Shown one piece after another: positions 1 to 8,287 of a DNA stretch of 64,000 nt (positions are counted from its first letter, which is position 1; every line of letters starts with the position of its first letter). A program made the translations under genes and the position numbers. The notes beneath the pieces were generated by a model. The model did no database searches. It saw only the letters and a list, made by a program, of their open reading frames with translations, and was not told the origin of the DNA. Source of the stretch: Daejeonella sp. H1SJ63 (GTDB taxonomy: Bacteria; Bacteroidota; Bacteroidia; Sphingobacteriales; Sphingobacteriaceae); the NCBI RefSeq assembly GCF_029360775.1, contig NZ_JARKMZ010000039.1, positions 95,279 through 159,278 of the forward strand, in the 5' to 3' direction.

Positions 1-1
1 T

Positions 2-484
2 GAAGGAGTTTTCAAAAAGGCGGAAACTAAAAACTGGATATTGTTTTTTGATGAGGCTGATGCGCTTTTTGGTAAACGTACAAATGTGCAGAGTGCGCAT
101 GATAAATATGCAAACCAGGAAGTCAGCTATTTGCTTCAGCGTGTGGAAGATTATACCGGCCTGTTGATCCTTGCATCAAATTTTAAGAATAATCTTGATG
201 ATGCCTTTATTCGCCGTTTTCATTCTGTGGTACACTTTCCGATGCCGAATACCACTGAACGGCATATTTTATGGCAAAAATCAATGCCTTCAGGATTAAA
301 AAAGCATTCTTCAATTGACTTGTCAGAATTATCCGGTAAATACGAACTTAGCGGGGCCTCAATTTTAAATGCAGTACACTTTGCAGTCCTTCAATGTTAT
401 TCCAGAAATGATAATACACTTTATCATAAAGATCTGGTTGAAGGTGTCCGAAAAGAATTTTTGAAGGAAGAAAAATCAATTTAA
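2..484 (+). CDS. AAA+ family ATPase, C-terminal part (5' end outside window)
   Basis: The reading frame is open from base 2, so the gene begins upstream of the window; a TTG at 41 is internal, not a start. The visible 160 residues begin just before a Walker B motif (ILFFDEADALFGKR), followed by sensor-1-like ILASN and the arginine-finger region LDDAFIRRFH. A small helical lid domain ends the protein. This order is that of a CDC48/FtsH-type AAA+ module that uses ATP hydrolysis to remodel proteins. The N-terminal part is not visible, so the partner and subfamily cannot be named. No terminator hairpin is obvious in the 156 bases before the next gene. Confidence 0.85.
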   Translation, partial: EGVFKKAETKNWILFFDEADALFGKRTNVQSAHDKYANQEVSYLLQRVEDYTGLLILASNFKNNLDDAFIRRFHSVVHFPMPNTTERHILWQKSMPSGLKKHSSIDLSELSGKYELSGASILNAVHFAVLQCYSRNDNTLYHKDLVEGVRKEFLKEEKSI

Positions 485-640
485 TCGGAATAATATATTT
501 TTCTGAATCGATTATTATATACTCCGTCAGTTTAATCTTGAAATATTAATTTTCCTAAAGAGCTGATCAGCTATAAAAGATTGATCCGGGTTTATACGTT
601 TACATTTAATTTTTATTGATTTTAAAATAGGAATATATTT

Positions 641-1393
641 ATGAGGAAGGAAGAACGAAAAAAAATGATCATGAGGGAGGTGAATCTCCATAATAAAGTT
701 CTTTCAACCGATCTGAGCATTTTAATGGATGTTTCGGATGATACTGTCAGACGTGATCTGAAAGAACTTGCAGATGAAGGAAGGATTCTAAAGGTTCATG
801 GCGGTGCCGCCAGTTTATCTTTTGTGGCCCCTTTTAATGTTCAGAATGAGGTTTATGCTTTAGAGGCCAAGAAAAAGATAGCTGAAAAGACATTAAAACT
901 CTTGAAAAGCAATATGATCATTTTAACAGAGGGTGGAACTACCATTCTTGAACTTGCGAAAATGATTCCTGATTATCTTAAATCAACTGTTTTCACAATT
1001 AGTCCTCAGGTGGCTATTACCCTTTCCGGGCATGAAAATCTGAATGTAATCAGTATAGGGGGGAACCTGTACAAAAATGCTAACCTGCATGTAGGTTCGG
1101 GTACGATCAATCAACTCGCTGATATAAGGGCCGACCTTTGTTTATTAGGAGCTAATGCCTTTTCTGTGGATGAAGGTTTAAGTGATGTAGACTGGGAGGT
1201 TGTTCAGGCTAAGAAAGCCCTGATTCGTTCAGCAAAAAAGGTGGCAGTACTTGCCATTTCTGAAAAACTGAATACGAATCAGACCATAAAAATATGTGGG
1301 ATCGATAAGGTTGATTATCTGATTACTGAATTATCTCCTGATAGTGAATTGTTAAGTCCATTTCGGACTGTGGAAAGTTTAAAGCTTATATGA
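641..1393 (+). CDS. DeoR-family transcriptional regulator
   Basis: A 250-residue protein with an N-terminal DeoR helix-turn-helix (about residues 5-55, containing the signature VSDDTVRRDLKELADEGRILKVHGGA). A DeoR sensor domain follows (about 75-235), which in this family binds a phosphorylated sugar. The ATG at 641 gives a full-length protein for the family. The neighbour on the opposite strand is the MurNAc-6-phosphate etherase murQ, so an amino-sugar phosphate is a reasonable but unproven effector. A terminator-like hairpin follows directly. Confidence 0.88.
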   Translation: MRKEERKKMIMREVNLHNKVLSTDLSILMDVSDDTVRRDLKELADEGRILKVHGGAASLSFVAPFNVQNEVYALEAKKKIAEKTLKLLKSNMIILTEGGTTILELAKMIPDYLKSTVFTISPQVAITLSGHENLNVISIGGNLYKNANLHVGSGTINQLADIRADLCLLGANAFSVDEGLSDVDWEVVQAKKALIRSAKKVAVLAISEKLNTNQTIKICGIDKVDYLITELSPDSELLSPFRTVESLKLI

Positions 1394-1396
1394 TAA

Positions 1397-1436
1397 AAAC
1401 AAACAAGGCCATGCAATCAGCATGAGGCCTGTTTGT
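1397..1436 (+). terminator. Hairpin terminator after the deoR-type gene
   Basis: AACAAAC-A-AGGCC-ATGC pairs with GCAT-GGCCT-GTTTGTT, with small bulges; the loop is AATCA. A-rich on the left and T-rich on the right, it begins 3 bases after the stop codon and may work in both directions. Confidence 0.55.
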
Positions 1437-1520
1437 TAGATAAACAATTTATTTTCTGATCAATGCCTGTGATAATCTGCACCAGGAAGGATCATATATT
1501 CAACCTTAGCCGGAGTTGCT

Positions 1521-1613
1521 TTAACCTAACCAGATTACAAAGCCGAATACAAAAAATAAAATTCCTATGATCGTAATGGGCTTTGTAAGAATTTTGGATA
1601 AACTTAGGAACAT
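1521..1613 (-). CDS. Possible 30-residue single-membrane-span peptide
   Basis: An ATG-started frame of 30 codons lies just downstream of murQ on the same strand. It would encode MFLSLSKILTKPITIIGILF followed by a hydrophobic stretch ending in FVIWLG. The C-terminal 18 residues could form one membrane helix after a short basic N-terminus. No ribosome-binding site is evident, which is not decisive in Bacteroidetes. I do not recognise a family, and a chance frame cannot be excluded. Confidence 0.3.
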   Translation of the reverse strand: MFLSLSKILTKPITIIGILFFVFGFVIWLG

Positions 1614-1666
1614 GAATATCTTAATTAATTGGTTATCATTGTATAACCGGGTTTATATAAACTAAA

Positions 1667-2476
1667 TTATTTAGATAAATAATCCATAGTAAGCTTCACA
1701 CTGCCATGCTTTAGCAATAGTTCTCTTGCTTTATCATAATCGTTGATACTCGAATTTTGCATTAACATTTTAACTGCACGGTCAGTAATCTTATCGTTGA
1801 TCAGTTTTACATTGACCATTTGGTTATCATAAACACGTCCCAGTTTAATCATGGTTGTGGTACTGATCATGTCAAATATCATTTTTTGAGCAGTTCCGCA
1901 TTTCATACGTGTACTTCCGGTTACGAATTCAGGACCGGTAATTACTTCAACGGGCAGATCTGCCTGTTCAGCAATAGGAGATTTGGGATTACTTACAATA
2001 CATGCAGTTTTAATATTGTTCTTTCTGCATTCTTTCAGTGCAGAAAGAACGAAAGGGGTGGTTCCACTTGCAGAAATACCTATAACAATATCATTAACAG
2101 ATACATTGTTCTTTTGAAGCATTTCCCAGCCGGCATTTATATCGTCTTCCTTCTCTTCCAGAGCCTCAATCAGATGTTCTTTGCCACCTGCAAGCATAAC
2201 ATTGAAAATGCCTGGTTCTACTCCAAAAGTTGTTGGGAGTTCAATCACATCCAAAACAGATAAACGTCCGCCACTACCGGCACCCAGGTAAAATAATCTT
2301 CCTTTGTTTTCAATTTTGGATACAATAGTATCTATCAGAAGATTTAGCTGAGGCAATGCTTTTTCAATGGCTAACGGTACTGTCTTGTCTTCATTATTCA
2401 AATTTGCAGTTAGCTCTGCAGTTGACATTTTTTCTAAATGCCTGTATTTTGAGGATTGCTCTGTTATCCTGGTCAT
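1667..2476 (-). CDS. murQ: N-acetylmuramic acid 6-phosphate etherase
   Basis: MurQ cleaves the D-lactyl ether of MurNAc-6-phosphate, giving GlcNAc-6-phosphate and D-lactate in cytoplasmic recycling of cell-wall sugars. The protein has a SIS sugar-isomerase fold with LFYLGAGSGGRLSVLD near residue 65, IGISASGTTPFV near 135 and the MurQ signature GPEFVTGSTRMKCGTAQK near 185. I use the ATG at 2476 (269 residues); a TTG two codons upstream is possible. Length agrees with the shorter Bacteroidetes MurQ proteins. An inverted repeat in the promoter region suggests local repression, perhaps by the neighbouring DeoR-type protein. A possible 30-residue membrane peptide follows on the same strand. Confidence 0.93.
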   Translation of the reverse strand: MTRITEQSSKYRHLEKMSTAELTANLNNEDKTVPLAIEKALPQLNLLIDTIVSKIENKGRLFYLGAGSGGRLSVLDVIELPTTFGVEPGIFNVMLAGGKEHLIEALEEKEDDINAGWEMLQKNNVSVNDIVIGISASGTTPFVLSALKECRKNNIKTACIVSNPKSPIAEQADLPVEVITGPEFVTGSTRMKCGTAQKMIFDMISTTTMIKLGRVYDNQMVNVKLINDKITDRAVKMLMQNSSINDYDKARELLLKHGSVKLTMDYLSK

Positions 2477-2510
2477 AGTCAATTTATTATTGAAGTATTT
2501 ATATTTTATT

Positions 2511-2551
2511 TTGCGTATTTTATGCGGTTTTAATTAATCAATAATACGCAA
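2511..2551. promoter_or_regulatory. Inverted repeat upstream of murQ, possible operator
   Basis: TTGCGTATT (2511-2519) and its exact reverse complement AATACGCAA (2543-2551) are 23 bases apart, 35-75 bases upstream of the murQ start. Placement fits a repressor site; the DeoR-type regulator at 641-1393 is the nearest candidate. This assignment is inference. Confidence 0.4.
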
Positions 2552-2695
2552 ATAATAAACATGTATTTAGTATTTTAATCCAAAATTTCTTAATAATCTC
2601 AGAGCTGCTTATTCATTTAAAGTGAAGACCAGAGCCGGATTCCTGGTTTTGATATGCCGGGGCAAATAAAAAATCAGAATTTTGTTTTATTCTTT

Positions 2696-2709
2696 CGTGT
2701 ACGTAACCG
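2696..2709. promoter_or_regulatory. LacI-type operator, site A
   Basis: CGTGTACGTAACCG, a near-palindrome with a central CG typical of LacI-family operators. It is the exact reverse complement of site D (12046-12059) and differs from sites B and C by two or three bases. It lies 45 bases before the first amidohydrolase gene and probably controls the three-gene unit 2755-5522. Confidence 0.7.
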
Positions 2710-2754
2710 TAAAATATTAACTTGCTTACATAAAGATATTTTGATCAGATTTCT

Positions 2755-3699
2755 ATGAGCAGTTTTATTAATCGCAGAAAATTCCTTGCCGGTACAGCTT
2801 TTTCAGCTGCCGGACTGTTACTTTCTGACCAAGTTGGGGCAATGCCTGCACCTGATTTGCAGTCAGAATTTGATATACCTTCAGCAGGTTATGACCTGAT
2901 GAAGGAAGTAAAGAAATACCGAAAGCTCGACTCGCATGTTCATGCTCATTTATTTGATGGCGGACCGGATGGAAATATTGCCTTTGCAGATCGTTTGGGA
3001 ATAGATAAAATGTATATCTCCCGTCCGGTTTATGATGGAGAGGGGATGCCTAAAGATTTCAGGTCTTATAATGATCTGATGTATGATTGCATGAAGCAAT
3101 ATCCCGACAGGCTTATTGGTCAGCTTACGGTTAACGTTATTCATCAGAAAGAATCTCTGGAGGAAATTAAACGTTGTATTGATCTGGGGATGGTTGGTTT
3201 GAAAGTTTATACTCAGGTTAAAATTAACGATCCCTTGTTTTATCCCATTATTGAAAAGATGACCGACCTTAAAATGATTATTCATATGCATGCAAACTGC
3301 CAGCTGGGTGTGGGTGGTTACCGTAAGAAATATGATACGGGTATCAGGCCTCAGACTTCCATTCCTGAGGATTTTGTTGAGATTGCCCGGCGCTATCCTG
3401 AAGCTATGTTTCAGTATGCACATATAGGTATGGGGAGCGACTGGGAATATGCCTGTAAGATGTTTGCTCCTTATTCCAATATTTATGTTGATTCATCGGG
3501 CAGCAATAATGCTGAACATATGATTGACTTTGCTGTTAGTCAATTAGGGGAGGACCGGATCTTTTTCGGAACGGATAATTGCTATTATCAGAGTGTCGGA
3601 AAAATTCTGGCATCTAAACTTACAGAAACCCAGAAAAGAAAGATCTTTTTTGATAATTATAATAATATTTTAAGAAAATCAGGAAGACATGTTGATTGA
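2755..3699 (+). CDS. Tat-exported amidohydrolase (Amidohydro_2 family)
   Basis: A 314-residue TIM-barrel metal hydrolase of the Amidohydro_2 (PF04909) group, exported folded by the Tat pathway. The N-terminus has NRRKFLAGTAFSAAGLLL with the twin arginine at residues 7-8. Metal-site motifs are intact: DSHVHAH near residue 62, IIHMHAN near 177, YAHIGMG near 222 and FFGTDN near 272. Substrate unknown. It begins a three-gene unit with a second, degenerate amidohydrolase (11-base overlap, translational coupling) and a kelch protein, behind LacI-type operator site A. Confidence 0.85.
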   Translation: MSSFINRRKFLAGTAFSAAGLLLSDQVGAMPAPDLQSEFDIPSAGYDLMKEVKKYRKLDSHVHAHLFDGGPDGNIAFADRLGIDKMYISRPVYDGEGMPKDFRSYNDLMYDCMKQYPDRLIGQLTVNVIHQKESLEEIKRCIDLGMVGLKVYTQVKINDPLFYPIIEKMTDLKMIIHMHANCQLGVGGYRKKYDTGIRPQTSIPEDFVEIARRYPEAMFQYAHIGMGSDWEYACKMFAPYSNIYVDSSGSNNAEHMIDFAVSQLGEDRIFFGTDNCYYQSVGKILASKLTETQKRKIFFDNYNNILRKSGRHVD

Positions 3700-4495
3700 T
3701 ATTAATGCCTATGTCGGGCAATGGCCATTCCAGCAGTTACAATATAATACCTGTGATGCTCTGCTCCGAAGAATGAAAGACTTTGGTGTGGATGTTTCTG
3801 TGATCAGTAACCTGAATGGTATTTTTTATAAAAATACCCAATCAGCCAATGAGGAACTTATAGCTGAAATTAGTTCAAAACGTTATTTTTCTGATCGTTT
3901 TATCCCTTTTGCAGTAATTAATCCAATATATGCAGGCTGGAAAGCGGATCTTGATGTTTGCATCAATAAACTTGGTTTTAAAGGCGTCAGACTATACCCC
4001 AACTACCACGATTACGATATTCTTGATCCTGCGTGTATTGAATTGGTTAAAAGAGTCAGAGATTGTGGTCTACCTGTTTCATTTAATTACAGAATGGTTG
4101 ATGGCAGACAGCGGTCATGGATGGATATTGCCTATGTTAAAAATAATGTGATCAGGGAATGGAATTTTAAAAATATTCTGCCCATTATTAAAGAAGTACC
4201 TGATGCGAAATATATGATTCTCAATTATGCCAACGAGGTTAAGCTTAGCTCAGAAGAAACTGATCTGATAAAAAGGGCCGATCTTTTGATTGATACTTCA
4301 GGAAGAATGATTGTGAATATGCCTGTTTTTCTGAAACGTTTCGGAGCTGATAAGTTTGCTTTTGGCACACACGCTCCGATACTGGATTATCTAACCGGTT
4401 TACTTCGTATCGAGTCGCTCTATGACAATGAAGCTGATCAAACGACCAGAGAATTACTGAGATCGGGTAATGCAAGAAAGATGCTTCGTTTATAA
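3689..4495 (+). CDS. Amidohydrolase-like protein lacking the metal ligands
   Basis: A 268-residue protein that aligns in order with Amidohydro_2 barrels, but every usual metal-ligand motif is altered. The N-terminal HxH is replaced in IDINAYVGQWPF, the barrel histidines are replaced in VSFNYRM and ILNYANE, and the GTD motif reads FGTHAP. No signal peptide is visible, although both neighbours are exported. The ATG at 3689 overlaps the preceding gene's stop by 11 bases. I recall a broad subfamily with a similar DxNxYxGxWPF start, so this is probably an old specialised lineage rather than decay. It may be a pseudoenzyme partner or a metal-independent enzyme. Confidence 0.75.
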   Translation: MLIDINAYVGQWPFQQLQYNTCDALLRRMKDFGVDVSVISNLNGIFYKNTQSANEELIAEISSKRYFSDRFIPFAVINPIYAGWKADLDVCINKLGFKGVRLYPNYHDYDILDPACIELVKRVRDCGLPVSFNYRMVDGRQRSWMDIAYVKNNVIREWNFKNILPIIKEVPDAKYMILNYANEVKLSSEETDLIKRADLLIDTSGRMIVNMPVFLKRFGADKFAFGTHAPILDYLTGLLRIESLYDNEADQTTRELLRSGNARKMLRL

Positions 4496-4523
4496 ACTAT
4501 ATTCAAAGTTTAAAGGTTTGATT

Positions 4524-5522
4524 ATGAAAAAGTACCTTGCTCTGGCCTTAATGGCTGCGTTTTCCGTACTCAGCGGAAATGCACAGCAGAATATAAGCTG
4601 GATGATGGAAGCTCCTGCAGCTGCATGGCAACCTCGCGATTCACAGGCTGAATTAGTTTATAAGAACCGATTATGGATCTTTGGCGGATGGTTTAATTCG
4701 AATGAAGCACCACCCCGTGATGTATGGAGCTCTGATGATGGTAAAAACTGGGAGCTTATCAATCCTTCAGCACCATGGATCCACAGTGATCTTTCGATGT
4801 CTGTTGTTTTCAGAAACAGAATGTGGATGATGGGTGGTTGGTATAATGGCCGATTGAAGGGACATTCGGCCAGTAATAGAGTATGGTCATCAAAAGATGG
4901 CATAAATTGGGAATCTGAAACAGAAAATGCAGCATGGACCCCTCGCATTGCCAGTGCCGTTGTGGAATTTAAAGGTAAAATATGGCTGCTGGGAGGAACG
5001 GAGAATTATTATTTCGGAGATAAAAACAGTCTTAAAAATGATGTCTGGTATTCTTCAAATGGAAAAGACTGGCAATTGGCAACAGCTGATGCCGGATGGC
5101 AGCCTCGTGCTTATCATCAGGCAGCTGTATTAAATGGCAGGATGTATGTTTTTGGTGGTGGAAATTATGTCCCCGGGTATTTGGCGCTAAATGATGTCTG
5201 GAGTTCTGAGGATGGTGTTCACTGGCTTAAAGAAACATCAAATGCTCCATGGCATCAGCGTCTGTGGTTTAATTCTGTTGTTTATCGCGATCGTATATGG
5301 GTTATGGGAGGATGGTCTAACAATCCCTATAAAAATCATGACGATGTATGGAGTTCTAAAGACGGTAAGAATTGGGAAAAATTCCAGTCAAAAACTGTTT
5401 GGAAAGGTCGCCATGAAGCCTCTGCTTTTGTTTTTAAAGATAAGATATGGATTGCAGGAGGGATGACCCCGCCATTGGTGAATGATGTATGGTCTTTAAA
5501 GCTTCCAAAAGACTGGAGATAA
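4524..5522 (+). CDS. Secreted six-bladed kelch-type beta-propeller
   Basis: A 332-residue protein with a Sec signal peptide (MKKYLALALMAAFSVLSGNA). Six repeats can be read, each with a W-x-x-R-like start, a hydrophobic strand with GGW or GG, and an Asp-box-like NDVWSSxDGxxW. The last copy is shortened to NDVWSLKLPKDW. Six blades match kelch and galactose-oxidase-type propellers. I chose the ATG at 4524 because it gives a clean signal peptide; an earlier in-frame start at 4470 would add 18 polar residues and overlap the previous gene. It is the last gene of the amidohydrolase unit and could be a sugar epimerase, lyase or binding protein; no catalytic residues are recognised. Confidence 0.82.
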   Translation: MKKYLALALMAAFSVLSGNAQQNISWMMEAPAAAWQPRDSQAELVYKNRLWIFGGWFNSNEAPPRDVWSSDDGKNWELINPSAPWIHSDLSMSVVFRNRMWMMGGWYNGRLKGHSASNRVWSSKDGINWESETENAAWTPRIASAVVEFKGKIWLLGGTENYYFGDKNSLKNDVWYSSNGKDWQLATADAGWQPRAYHQAAVLNGRMYVFGGGNYVPGYLALNDVWSSEDGVHWLKETSNAPWHQRLWFNSVVYRDRIWVMGGWSNNPYKNHDDVWSSKDGKNWEKFQSKTVWKGRHEASAFVFKDKIWIAGGMTPPLVNDVWSLKLPKDWR

Positions 5523-5526
5523 CAAA

Positions 5527-5562
5527 AAACAAATCTCCGGATATGTTCGGAGATTTGTTTTT
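5527..5562. terminator. Bidirectional terminator between convergent genes
   Basis: AAACAAATCTCCG (5527-5539) and CGGAGATTTGTTT (5548-5560) form a perfect 13-bp stem with A and T runs outside. It sits between the kelch gene and the isochorismatase-like gene on the other strand. Confidence 0.9.
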
Positions 5563-5563
5563 A

Positions 5564-6478
5564 TCAGACTTTACCGGAAAAACCGCTCACAATTTCATCA
5601 GATGTAACGGTGTATTGTCCGAACATTTCAAAAAACAATAAAGCACCATTGGTTTGCCGCAGTTCAGCCTGAGTTTGCTTGTTTTCCATACCCGTAGTAC
5701 AATCGCGTATTACGCTTACCTGATAGCCCCTGTAATTCATTTGTAAGGCACCATAATCTCTGGTAATCATGCAGGCATTGGTATTAAAACCGGCCATAAA
5801 TAAGAAGAGAATACCTTTTTGTTTACAATAACGATGCATTTCCTCTCCAGTGGCTATTACAGCTTCTCCTTCTTTGGGCATAGCAGCGGGATGGATGAGA
5901 TGGGGGTTTACCATTTGTTGAATTTCTATCTCCCTTGGCTCAAAAGGTCTTCTGTAGTTTTTATAAGGGCCGCTTAATCCTCTGAACTCTTTTGGTGGCC
6001 ACACATCCTGACGGGGGTATAATTCCTCCTCAGAGATAAGTTTTATCCAGTTTGGATGCTTAACAGCTACCTGAGGAGAGGGAGCGTGGATAATAGCCAT
6101 ACCTGATTCCCTGCATTTTTTCAGGAGAGGGGCATATTTCTCATTGATAATCTTCTCAGCTCTGTCATTAGGTTCTTTCAGGTAATGTCTGCTCCATACA
6201 TCAAGCAGCACCAGTGCACACTGAGAAACCGGAATATTCCAGTCGAGCTGATTATATCCGGTATTTTTCTCCAGCCATTCATCACCTGCATTCACATGCC
6301 ACCTGTGATAACGCGGTTTTAGATGAAGTGTTTCAGCACTTACTGAATGCGCTGAGGTGTCAAAAGTCTGATCAGCAAAAGCAGGAACTGAAGCAGCAGA
6401 TATCCCCAATGCTGTCCCTAAGCTTCCCAAACTAGTTTTTTTTAGAAATTCACGTCTTGAATTGCTTTTATTTTTCAT
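5564..6478 (-). CDS. Tat-exported isochorismatase-like cysteine hydrolase
   Basis: A 304-residue member of the isochorismatase (PF00857) superfamily with a Tat signal (SRREFLKKTSLGSLGTALG). The catalytic Asp is in CALVLLDVWSRHY and the nucleophilic Cys in FNTNACMITRDYGALQM. The C-terminal segment follows the family pattern (YQVSVIRDCTTGMEN). These enzymes hydrolyse amides, ureido compounds or vinyl ethers, mostly in the cytoplasm, so Tat export is unusual. It is the second gene of a two-gene unit after the alpha/alpha-toroid gene (16 bases between) and ends at a shared terminator. Operator site B lies upstream of that unit. Confidence 0.82.
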   Translation of the reverse strand: MKNKSNSRREFLKKTSLGSLGTALGISAASVPAFADQTFDTSAHSVSAETLHLKPRYHRWHVNAGDEWLEKNTGYNQLDWNIPVSQCALVLLDVWSRHYLKEPNDRAEKIINEKYAPLLKKCRESGMAIIHAPSPQVAVKHPNWIKLISEEELYPRQDVWPPKEFRGLSGPYKNYRRPFEPREIEIQQMVNPHLIHPAAMPKEGEAVIATGEEMHRYCKQKGILFLFMAGFNTNACMITRDYGALQMNYRGYQVSVIRDCTTGMENKQTQAELRQTNGALLFFEMFGQYTVTSDEIVSGFSGKV

Positions 6479-6494
6479 ATCAATGATCTCTATA

Positions 6495-8057
6495 TTATTG
6501 CTTTTTTTCTTTCAGTTTTTTCTCCCATCTCAGTAATTCTGCCGTAAATGCAAGATTCTCTTCTCCGCGATTCAAATAGGTTTGTCTGATAGTATGATAA
6601 ACTTCGGGATTAGTATCAGCAAGCATAAGCCATCCGTGCAATATTGGAAAGTAAGCAGCATGATCTCCACCTTTTCCATCTACAGCCCTTCTGATACCGC
6701 TGCGGTCAGGCAGAACAACATGCTTTAAGAGAGTATTTGAAAATCTTAAAAGATCTTCCCTGTTGAATACAATTCCTGCACGATAGGCAGAAACAACCAT
6801 GGCAATGTCTAAAACACCATGTGAGCTGTCTTCAACATTGGGTGAACCTTTATAGATCATTACATTTGAAGAAAGCTTGTCTTCCGGCTTCCAGCCAATA
6901 GTGGTCATTGGCTCATACCAGTATGTCCATACATAGGCCTCATTCTCCTGATTATATTGTAAACGGTTTTTCAGTAGTCCCGACATTTTTTCCGAACGTT
7001 CCAGATAATCTTTTTTACCGGTTAATCTGTAAAGAGCCAGTTGGGTACTGGTATGCATACCCAGAAAATTGATTGGCTGGCCAACATTGTCGGCAGGGAA
7101 AGATTCTCCGCGCTCACAGGTAAGGTAATATCCTTCACCATTATTTGGGCCGTTACGCCATAAACGGGCATTTGCGTCTTTATAAGATTCTTCAGCAGCT
7201 TTTATAAAACGGTTAGCAGCAGGACGAAGCTCCTTTAATTCAGATTTTTCTTTGGCATATTCAGCTAGCCGGAGTAATGGATTGTAAATAATGCCAAGAT
7301 ACCCTGTATAGGCTAAGGGAATAGAGTTTAAAGTAATATTTTGAGCAATCGGTGCCGATTTACCGGTAACTTTTACTCTGATCAGATTTGATTTTTCATT
7401 CGAAAAATTTCCCGGGCGTGTAACATAGGGTGATAATGGATCATTTACGATTTTTTCAATAAACCGATCATCAGCTGGGTCAGTACTCAGATCTTTGAAA
7501 ATCTCACTTCGCCTGAAAAAAGTATTGCTGGTTTTCAGATCGAAACGATTGCTCCCTGATGCTGGAATAATCTCTACCAATGTCAGGTTATTATTCGAAG
7601 AAGGAGTGGAGCGTATAGTGATTGCCACTTTGCCCGAGACATCCTGCAATTCTCCTTTTGCTACCACATATTTCAGCCCCATACTCCATGCCGGTCTGCT
7701 TTTTCCTGATCCGTCACTAACACCTCTTCTGTCGTCACGATGTGTTAAGAGTCTGTCTCCGCGTCTGGCAACTTCCAATAAATATTTTATATCATCAGTA
7801 GCTTCATACATATCTACTAATGTTTCGAGAGTGGCGGCTTCACCCCATGCCAGCGAACTTCCATCAGGTTTTTCAATCCAGGGATCAGTTTGAGGAAGTT
7901 TTGATATCAGAAAATCGGCACGTGATCTTGAAATATCAATAGGGTCTGCTTTTGATTGTTCTTTATTGTTTGCCGGGCCTGTAATTGTACCGGTATCATA
8001 AGTGCCGGGTGCCAAAGGTATCAGCAGAAATAATGGCAGATATTGATAGGTTTTCAT
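6495..8057 (-). CDS. Secreted alpha/alpha-toroid protein of unknown function
   Basis: A 520-residue protein with an N-terminal hydrophobic signal (MKTYQYLPLFLLIPLAPG). Residues about 40-110 and 250-510 contain repeated helical pairs of (alpha/alpha)6-toroid glycosidases, lyases and epimerases, for example LAWGEAATLETLVDMYEATD, MHTSTQLALYRLTGKKDYLE and DSSHGVLDIAMVVSAYRAG. A beta-rich insert lies near 130-240. I do not recognise a defined family; a role on a uronic-acid or amino-sugar-containing substrate is a guess from fold and neighbours. It is the first gene of the unit transcribed leftward from operator site B. Confidence 0.7.
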   Translation of the reverse strand: MKTYQYLPLFLLIPLAPGTYDTGTITGPANNKEQSKADPIDISRSRADFLISKLPQTDPWIEKPDGSSLAWGEAATLETLVDMYEATDDIKYLLEVARRGDRLLTHRDDRRGVSDGSGKSRPAWSMGLKYVVAKGELQDVSGKVAITIRSTPSSNNNLTLVEIIPASGSNRFDLKTSNTFFRRSEIFKDLSTDPADDRFIEKIVNDPLSPYVTRPGNFSNEKSNLIRVKVTGKSAPIAQNITLNSIPLAYTGYLGIIYNPLLRLAEYAKEKSELKELRPAANRFIKAAEESYKDANARLWRNGPNNGEGYYLTCERGESFPADNVGQPINFLGMHTSTQLALYRLTGKKDYLERSEKMSGLLKNRLQYNQENEAYVWTYWYEPMTTIGWKPEDKLSSNVMIYKGSPNVEDSSHGVLDIAMVVSAYRAGIVFNREDLLRFSNTLLKHVVLPDRSGIRRAVDGKGGDHAAYFPILHGWLMLADTNPEVYHTIRQTYLNRGEENLAFTAELLRWEKKLKEKKQ

Positions 8058-8092
8058 AGTATAAATGAGTTTAATTAAAATTAATATAATTA

Positions 8093-8106
8093 CGGGTACG
8101 TAAACG
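8093..8106. promoter_or_regulatory. LacI-type operator, site B
   Basis: CGGGTACGTAAACG, 36 bases upstream of the leftward toroid gene and 182 bases upstream of the rightward LacI-type gene. It matches the shared consensus CGKGTACGTWAMCG. From this position it could control both the leftward enzyme unit and the regulator gene itself. Confidence 0.65.
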
Positions 8107-8287
8107 AATTTAATTGAATATATTTAAATAACATTTATTTGATTAAATAATGCCATTAATACACCCGGTTTATCAATTCTGACCAAATCATATAAATTAT
8201 TTGGCCAATACTTTGATTATGAAAAGCGGGAGATATGAGCTATAATTGTGTATAAGATACACACCATCAATATCAGAAGTTTTAAGA

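Noticed and set aside
588..606. TTTATACGTTTACAT upstream of the DeoR-type gene, resembling the LacI-type operators
   Set aside because: Only a half-site core (GTAAACG in reverse) matches; symmetry and outer CG pairs are missing.
2950..3423. A 157-codon minus-strand frame inside the first amidohydrolase gene
   Set aside because: The plus strand has intact metal motifs; the antisense frame has no motif or signal.
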